The position numbers and the translations under genes are program-made. Below, one piece after another: positions 57,139 to 64,000 of a DNA stretch of 64,000 nt. Source of the DNA: Gongronella butleri (Eukaryota; Mucoromycota; Mucoromycetes; Mucorales; Cunninghamellaceae); assembly GCA_025201375.1 (NCBI GenBank), contig JAIWZP010000021.1, positions 450,244 to 514,243 of the forward strand, in the 5' to 3' direction. Positions within the stretch are counted from its first letter, which is position 1, and each line of letters starts with the position of its first letter. The notes beneath the pieces are model-generated. The model had not been told where the DNA came from. It saw nothing but the letters and a program-made list of their open reading frames with translations, and did not search any database.

Positions 57139-57716
57139 GGGCGAACCAATTGTCAAAAAAAAAAAAAAAAGAAGAAGATGGAGCAGAAAGAAAAAGAAAG
57201 ATGTAAAACGGTGATAAAAAAATTGGGAATCACTTTTTTTTTTTTTATGACGTGCGCCTGTCACGGAGACGATTTCTTAGTTTTAATGTTGTCAAAAGTC
57301 GTCTCAGACGCTGTCCGCGTGTTTAAATTAGACTTTAAGGCTACACGACGTGTTGAGCGCAACCTAATGTCGCCCTGTAAATATGAATGAGGCCTAGGTG
57401 CGATCATCCCTTATTGACGCGCCACAACAACAAAGAGCCATAGCCAAAAGGCAAGCAAATTCATGTGGAGCGCCCATCTAGAATTGACAAATTGGCAAAA
57501 AGCCAAGTCCGCAGTGAATTGATCATGGAAGGTGACACAAGCAGCTGCATGAATCAACATGTTTTGTCCCTGCCCCAAAATTTGACATGGACGTGCCTTT
57601 TTTGTCCTTCATAAGAAAAAAAGTACAACCAAGCCCTCTTTTTATCTCATTTTTTCATCCTTTCATCATTAAAATATGCATCCAATCACAAAAACGCGGC
57701 CAGATTCTTTAATTTG
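57139..57716. other. Intergenic between the broken gene and the ITFG2-like gene
   Basis: A/T-rich, with an A run at about 57155-57170 and an AAAATAT near the ITFG2-like stop. Nothing else recognised. Confidence 0.45.
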
Positions 57717-60700
57717 TCATGAGAGCAGGTTCTCATTCACCCATTGGCGGATGTCCGAGTCATTGGAAAGCGTGGACGCGCTTGATGGTGTGCTGACAAT
57801 GCTGGTGTTATCATCGTCGGCGTGTGCATCGTCCATGGCCAGCTCGCTTTCGACAGTGGGCGGCTCAATGGTGATGTTCAGGTCAGACAGGCGCCGGATG
57901 TCCGCGTGCGATGGGTTTGCGTGCAGATGCTCCTGCTCAAACTAATTGAAAATCACAAAAAAAAATGAGAACAATTTTGCAATTGGGCGAGATCTTACCA
58001 TGAACAACTCTTGCTCCAGCTGGTCCTTCATGTCATCGAATTCGTAAAGGCAATTGTGGATGATTTCGGCCATGTCTAATCGAGAGCCGCGTGAGTATGC
58101 ACCGAAAGATTTGTTTTTTCGTCGTTTTTTTACCAGCGTCATGCAAATTGGGTATCGACTGATCGTCATCGGCGACGATTTCCTTGCCCATGAAGCCTTT
58201 CCAGCCGTCACCCAGGTCGACGGCAGCGGCAGGGTCGTCTTGGTCTCTTGGTTCGTCCATTTGATCCAATTCTAGCTCGAGGCCCATCCAGCGATCCATT
58301 GCCTCATCCACGTCGTCATCGAGGACATCCAAAAAGCCGTGCACGGAGCCCGGTCGAATATGCACGTCGTAGTAAACAAAGATCTGATCTTCAAAATCGA
58401 CATAGAACAAGCACGGCACATTGTACCCCGGAAGCACCGCGTACATGCCTAAGAATGAAAGAAAAAAGCACGTCAGCGCGCGCCTTTTTTTTTTCTTTTT
58501 GTCTTCATTACCTGCTGTGAATGCACAGACGCGGCCGTCAAAGGCGAATTTGACCACGGGATACTTTAGATTGTTGGGCATGGCGGTCGGGTCGTGTGCT
58601 TCGGAGGATGCATTCGTGTCTGGGGATGCATTCGTGTCTGGGGAAGCATTGGAAGGTGATTCGTCGTCGACATCATCGTCGTCGTCGTCGTCATCGTTCA
58701 AGGGCTGGCTCCAGTCAATCAGGTAGGTGACGCCATTCCACGCGCACACCACGAATAAATCGCGATCCAACGACCCCATGACCTCCTCGGTGTCATCAAC
58801 GTCGCTCCAGCTGACACTGGACGTCGCACTGACGGTGCTTGAGCGGCGCAACGAGATGGATGGCAGCCTTTCGCGTGGTTCCCATGTGATTGACGCGCCC
58901 GTTCCAGCATTGTTCGAGTTGGTCGCGCTCAGTCTGCCGCCGTCATCGTCGGCAATGGCCGGTGACGACGTGATGGACACGCGCGACCGCTTGAGTGACG
59001 ACAGGGACGGCGACCTGGAAGACGTGGATCCCGGTCCGCCTGTTGTGGTGGCATTGGCGCCACCCGATGTCGCATTTCCATTATTGCCGGGCGTGTGTAG
59101 CGATGTGGCCGTCGTTGTAGTTGCGGCCGTGGTCGCTTGCGCCTTGGACGACGCAGGCGACGCCGTGGCCGGCGTCGTATAATGCGGATAGTGCCTGCTG
59201 ATCGCAGGCGACGCGGTTTGTGATGGCGAGCGTGATGGCGCGCGACGCGTCGGCAAAGGCGCACCGTGCTTTACATCCAAATTCGCAAGACTGAACAGTT
59301 TGTGTGACACGAGCAAATCTTGACTTGTCGTCTTTTTCGTCTTTAGATCGTAAATCGTAAAGTGGCCTACGCAAAAATATAAAAAAAAAAAGATTCAATT
59401 TCCCCGATTTCTCTCTGATCTTCATGAGAATTTTACCATCCATGCTGAGCATGCCAACGTGGCGGCCAGCCTCTGGCGAATCAATGTCGTGCATGCGTCC
59501 AATGACAATCTCGGTGGCGACGGCGGTGTGTTTTTCTTGCTTGACGGCGCTGTTGTCGCCTGTCACTGGCTCAAAGTCCTGGACGAGGTAGCAGGTGCGC
59601 TTGATTTCGGGGTATGGGCGGTCCGGGTGGTCGATGGGGATCACCTGGATCTGTTTTTCGACGGCGGCCGACTGCAACTGCTGCGACGACGTCGTCATTG
59701 GCATGTTTTCGTCCTGGAGAAGCGTGCGCACCGTATGCAGGCGTGAAATGGTATCTTGCTCGTCGTTTGTCGTGTCATTGTTGGCCGTGTCAGCCGTAGG
59801 CGATGTGGACGACTCCGTCGCGGTGGTCGTTGTCGTGCCTGTGTTTGATGGTTGTGCCGATGCAGCCGGTGTCTGAGGCGTAAAGTCCGCGTTCAGCCGC
59901 TGTCCGTGCCGATCGATGATTGTAAACGTGTTGCCCGGCTGCGCCACCAACAGAATCGGCTCCTCCGGTTTGTCTGGCACGTGAGACACCGTCAGGGACG
60001 TGATCTACTCCATTTTGACGCGGTCAGCACGCTGTCAATGGCCAAATTTCCTTTCTTTTTTTTTTTTTTTTTTTACCTGGCCGTCAAAGACCCACATGCC
60101 CTTTTCGCGCAGCACGACCTCTGTCTTGGAGGACGCGACTTTTGCGCGCGATGCGGACGTTTTAAACACCTTGCTGCCAAGTTTGTGCGCGGATAACGCC
60201 GAGAGCGATGACTGAATAGTGGACGTGAACGTGGTGGCCGTGGATGGCGAATTCGGCGCCGTCGGGTGTGTGGGAGCTGGCGAGATCGTCCCGCTTGTGA
60301 CATGTTCCAAAACGAACGCGTGCAAAATCCGGTCAGTGCGCGCCAGAACCATCTCGTTCATACCATCGCCATCTAATCAAGAAGAGAAAAAGAGGTCAAA
60401 TGCGTAAAAGTCCACTTTTTTTTTCGTTGTCTGCCCATACCAACGTCGGCAATCAGGATCTTGTTGACGTTGATGGGGACCATGAGACTGAGACTGGGTT
60501 GGATGGCGACCGGGAGAAGCCCGTCGGCGGTGTCATGTGTGTCGTCATTGTGATGCATCAGGCGCCGGAAGTGCTGCAGGCTGGTGGCATCCGACGGTCG
60601 TCGCCGCGCGAGCAGATCGTCGCGTGCCTGCTGCTGCTGCTGCTGCTGTTGCTGTTGGATGTCGCCAGCCGGCGGCAAGTCAAAAATGTAACAGTGCCCT

Positions 60701-61136
60701 TCCGCGTTTACAAGCACAATTGAGTTTTTGCCAATGTTGCGCACGTCGCCGACCGTGATGCATGTAATCTATCGCGGAAAAAGGGCGCGGCGCGGCACAT
60801 GTCAGCTGCTACTTGCGCGTGCTACAGCCCAGGGAGGGTATTTCTTACCGTGCCCAGGTCCTCGCATACAAAAGTCGGCGTGCCCGAGGGGCATTCGCCT
60901 TTGAATACGGCAAGTTTGCCATGCAAGTTGCCAATGACAAATTCCATATCCTGCAGCAAGCGAAAAAGAGCAGAGCATGCTGCGTGTGAGTGACAAGAGG
61001 GCGTCAAACGTGCTCATTGTCGTGGCGATCCCGTTTTTACCGAGTCATTGTCAGCGTCACCGAGCACCAGCGCGTGCGGATTCATGTTTCCTGAGAACGA
61101 CCATTTTAGCCGATTGATGAGCGAGACAGTCCTCAT
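57717..61136 (-). CDS. ITFG2-like FG-GAP protein, putative KICSTOR component
   Basis: In animals ITFG2 is part of KICSTOR, which anchors GATOR1 to lysosomes and restrains TORC1 when nutrients are low. Nine exons on the minus strand (61136-61041, 60950-60849, 60768-60441, 60372-60077, 60004-59437, 59366-58512, 58448-58134, 58075-57999, 57941-57717) join in phase to about 953 residues. The animal-type order is kept: MRTVSLINRLKWSFSG with PHALVLGDADND, DMEFVIGNLHGKLAVFKG, ITCITVGDVRNIGKNS, the DVDGDG loop (174-179), then GHFTIYDL, VCAWNGVTYLIDW and a KFAFDGRVCAFTAG repeat. Large Ser/Thr/Ala, Gln and Asp insertions double the usual ~450 length. An 8-Asp run is encoded near 58680-58700. Confidence 0.85.
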
Positions 61137-61840
61137 AAAGTCAGAGGCAGGAGCTATAGAAAAAGGCAAAAGGCAATAACGAGGCACGGAATGGCAACAA
61201 AAAGAAAAAAAAAGTGCAAATGCGAAATCGGTCAGGACCAGCGATATAAATTAAATACCCGCGCGCATCTTCAATGCTCCGCGGTTTGTGGCCATTTAAT
61301 GCAAAAAAGCGGCCAAGAAAATGCACAACAGAGCGCGATTTTCACTGTTTTGATTCTTTACGCTTAATATTTTATGTTTGAACCACTTGTACCGGTACTT
61401 TATGATATCATCATGCCTCTCGAATTGGGAAAGCGGCGTTGTTGCAAACTGCAAGCAGTTTTTCTTGTCAGTTGTCACTCAAAAAAAAATCAGACGCCAT
61501 TACTGTATTGCCTCATGAGAAAATGCACAAAGATATGATACTGTATGATATTCTTGAATTTGTTATATTTTTTGCACGCAACTTTGACATTTGATTGCTC
61601 CATTTTTAATTTCAATGGACAGGATCTGATCATCTGACGCGCGCTTTCACTTCAATCGTTCAATGCAAACGGTATCGCGCAACACTGCACAAAAAAAAAG
61701 TAGAATCATTTACCTTTTAAACACCAAAGAGCGCGTTTTTCAGACTTGGCCGGCCTGCTCCCTGCTGTGCCTCCAGAAAATTTTTAGAGCCAACTTGCCC
61801 GCCAATGAAACTTGCATCACAGCGTAAATTACAGTCTAAT
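61137..61840. other. Intergenic with a repeat copy next to the retroelement
   Basis: Contains TACTGTA-like motifs (61503 and 61535), GATATCAT palindromes and, from about 61720, a copy of the 155-bp repeat into which the Ty3/gypsy LTR is inserted. No gene. Confidence 0.55.
61720..61835 (+). repeat. Single copy of the 155-bp dispersed repeat, cut by an LTR
   Basis: CCTTTTAAACACCAAAGAGCG, CAGACTTGGCCGGCCTGC, GTGCCTCCAGAAAATTTT and TTGCCCGCCAATGAAACTTG, in the order of the other copies. The LTR begins about 6 bp beyond its GCGTAAATTACAG stretch. Confidence 0.8.
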
Positions 61841-62497
61841 TGTGACGATCCTCTGCTGGACCGTCCTCTTGCTGCGGCGTTGGGGCCCAACGGACCAGCG
61901 TCTCGGGCGCAAGCACGGAACGCAAAGTGGGGCGGCGACGGGCCACGTCGACGGCCCGTTTAACAACGAGACGTTCGCGACGTGGTTGTTGTTGTGCGTG
62001 GCGTGAAGCAGCGCCACGGATATGGCGAGCGGGGCGCTCGTGGACTCTATTGGTAGGACGCATCTTGATATTGGTGACAAACAAGCAAGGAGTTTTATTG
62101 TAATAGCAAGAGGGGGGTTCAGAGGAGGAGAAACGGTGTTGAAAGGGTAAAGAAAAAAAAGAAAAGAAAAAAAAGGGGAAAAGGAAAGTGGCGGGTCTTT
62201 TATGTGCGACAAGGCCAATTGGTCTGCAGCCTTGGCGCACAGACAGATCGAGATTCCAGCGGCGCAGCAAAAGGAGAAAAAGCGGGGCAAAGGAGAAGAT
62301 CGGCCATTGCTCGATGGGGAGAGCAGCTACAAACTTGTGAGAGGGTGCGTTTGAAAGCCACGAGCCATGGCCAGATGATGGTGTTGGAATTGGGCGGCTG
62401 CCAAAGGAAAAGAGAAGGAATGGAAACAAAAAGGAGCGAAAGGGAGCAAGAAAAAAAAAAAGAGTTGTGGACAATGCTCACGAATTGGATCGTGACA
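61841..62497 (-). mobile_element. 3' LTR of a Ty3/gypsy retrotransposon
   Basis: Bounded by TGTGACGATCC at 61841 and GGATCGTGACA ending at 62497, an inverted TG...CA-type terminus with one mismatch. It lies directly after the polyprotein stop and polypurine tract of the minus-strand element. Length about 657 bp. The other LTR is off the right edge, so target duplication and insertion age cannot be assessed. Confidence 0.8.
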
Positions 62498-62508
62498 TCA
62501 CCCTCCTT
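62498..62508 (-). other. Polypurine tract of the Ty3/gypsy element
   Basis: Read on the minus strand, AAGGAGGGTGA sits immediately before the LTR start TGTCACGATCC and immediately after the TAG of the polyprotein, the expected place for plus-strand priming. Confidence 0.65.
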
Positions 62509-64000
62509 CTAGCGGCGAACGGAACGGGAGCCAAGACGGGTGGACTGGTACATGGCCTTGATGCTGGTCTTGTGCTGTTCGCGGTAGGCGAGGAAAGGGG
62601 CGCAGAGGGCGCCGGTGGAGTCCATGAAGGCGTCGTCTTCTTCCCAGGTGTCGTCATGGGGGCCATATCCTTGCCAACGGACGAGAAACTTGATCTTGTT
62701 GTGGACAAGCTTGTGGGCCAAGACCTCTTCCACCACATACTCCTCTTGGGCGTCGATGATGACCGGGGGAGGTGGATCTTGGTGGCGAGTGGCGAGGGCA
62801 TTGGTGGCATGGGGCGTGAGCAGAGACACGTGGAACACGGGATGGACGCGCATGGTGGGGGCAGATCGAGACGGACGGCGAGGCGATTGACGATGGCCGT
62901 GATGCTAAACGGGCCCAACTTGCGGTGGTCCAGCTTCTTGGAGGGGCGACTTGTGCGCAGATTGCGCGTGGAGAGCCAGACCTTGTCGCCAACCTTGTAC
63001 GCGGGCTCCTCGGAACGATGTTTGTCGGCAGCACGCTTGTAACGCTCTTGTGCGCGGGCAAGATTGTCACGCAAGACTTGCATGAGCTCGACCATGTCGT
63101 TGGCGCGGTCAATGGCAGCGGGATTGTCATCCACGGATGGGTGCACGTCCAAAGCAGGGTGGAAACCATAAAGCGCGTGGAAAGGCGTGGTGCGGATGGA
63201 GTCGTGGAGACCGTTGTTGTAGGCGAACTCGGCCATGGCGAGACGCGCACACCAATCGTCCTGGGCGAAATTGACATAGCACCTCAGGTATTGCTCCAAC
63301 GTTTGGTTGTTGCGCTCTGTTTCGCCATCGGTCTGTGGGTGAAATGCGGATGAGAGACTTGTGGTGGTGCCCATTGCCTTGTTCAACGATCGCCAAAATG
63401 CGGAGGCGAACTGCGGACCACGATCCGACACAATGTCGGCCGGCACACCATGCAGCTTGACCACAAAGTTCAACAAAAGATCGGCCGTGTCCTCTGCGGT
63501 GGCGGTCTTGTTGGTCGGGCAGAAATGGACCATCTTGGTGAGGCGGTCGACAACGACAAGGATGGAGTCGTGCTTGAGCGGGCCGGAGATCGGAAGATCC
63601 GTAATGAAATCCAAGGAGATGCCTTGCCACGCGCGCGATGGAATTGACAGCGGCATCAGCTTGCCGGCGGGCGCGTTGCGCGTGACCTTGGCTCTGGCGC
63701 AGACATGGCAGGATTCGACGTACTCCTTGACAAAGGTCTTCATCTGAGGCCACCAAAAGGCGCGCTTGACAAGCTCGTGCGTGCGGGCCACACCAAAATG
63801 GCCACAGGCTGGGGCGTCATGACGTTGGCGCAGCACTTCGACGCGCATCGCGGTAGGCACGTACACCTTGTTGTCGTGTAGCAATTGGCCATTGCGCAAC
63901 GCAAACGCCTCGAATCCAGCCTGATTGAGGTTGCGCAGCACATCTTGGGCCATGTCATCACCCGGGTACGCGTCCTTGATCGCGTCGAGCAGGGGCAAGA
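62509..64000 (-). mobile_element. Ty3/gypsy (chromovirus) polyprotein, integrase and chromodomain, partial
   Basis: C-terminal part of a retrotransposon polyprotein, running in from the right edge; protease and reverse transcriptase would lie beyond 64000. The integrase has an HHCC zinc finger (HDAPACGHFGV, then CHVCARAK), catalytic Asp in LDFITDLP, Asp in SDRGPQFAS and Glu in HPQTDGETERNNQ, so all three DDE residues are present. The GPF/Y-like region (HRKLGPFSITAI) and a chromodomain (EEVLAHKLVHNKIKFLVRWQGYG, fewer than 20 shown as LVRWQGYG) complete it, ending at TAG 62509-62511. Between RLAVRLDLPP and MRVHPVFHVSLL the frame slips by one base near a GGGGG run at about 62853-62858. The copy is therefore either mutated or misread there. 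Confidence 0.88.

Noticed and set aside
1..64000. tRNA or rRNA genes
   Set aside because: I looked for B-box (GGTTCGAATCC-type) and rRNA core motifs on both strands by eye and saw none; a covariance-model scan would be decisive.

Overview
This is nuclear DNA of a filamentous-type, probably early-diverging (zygomycete-grade) fungus. The genes are split by short GT-AG introns of roughly 50-150 bp, many carrying very long T or A runs. Start codons follow pyrimidine-rich leaders. Several families are typically fungal: a GPR1/FUN34/YaaH acetate transporter, a UMTA-like methyltransferase and a fungal-type diacylglycerol lipase. An ITFG2-like KICSTOR protein, a UMPH-1 pyrimidine 5'-nucleotidase, CENP-I and a Fanzor-like RuvC relic fit an early-branching lineage better than Dikarya. 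I cannot name the species. Exon boundaries below come from reading splice sites by eye and checking that the frame is kept.

Layout. 0.5-1.7 kb: degraded Fanzor (eukaryotic TnpB-like) gene. 2.4-6.2 kb (-): diacylglycerol lipase. 6.2-9.0 kb: non-coding with a ~170-bp tandem repeat. 9.0-12.8 kb (+): PPR protein. 12.8-17.9 kb: repeat block with a palindromic-core satellite, a ~500-bp higher-order repeat and an old decayed repeat. 18.0-21.1 kb (+): pyrimidine 5'-nucleotidase and an arrestin. 21.8-28.4 kb (+): five intronless tandem paralogues of an unrecognised family, with a sixth member at 33.1-34.5 kb. 28.4-33.0 kb: repeat island with a 155-bp tandem repeat, a 1-kb palindromic MITE-like element and many TACAGTA/TACTGTA heptamers. 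34.9-46.5 kb (+): a compact run of J-protein, CENP-I, beta-tubulin, Vps5/SNX1 and an F-box/DUSP protein. 46.7-48.7 kb: second copy of the old repeat. 48.7-50.8 kb (-): methyltransferase. 53.3-54.2 kb (+): acetate transporter. 55.3-57.2 kb (-): broken, unrecognised gene. 57.7-61.1 kb (-): ITFG2-like protein. 61.8-64.0 kb (-): 3' LTR and integrase/chromodomain end of a Ty3/gypsy element that runs off the right edge.

The housekeeping genes cover kinetochore, microtubules, endosomal retromer, proteostasis and nutrient sensing, and show no operon-like logic. The most notable points are the Fanzor relic, the intronless tandem family, apparent Tc1/mariner excision footprints next to a palindromic element, and a beta-tubulin carrying Tyr167 and Ala198, two residues linked to benzimidazole insensitivity.
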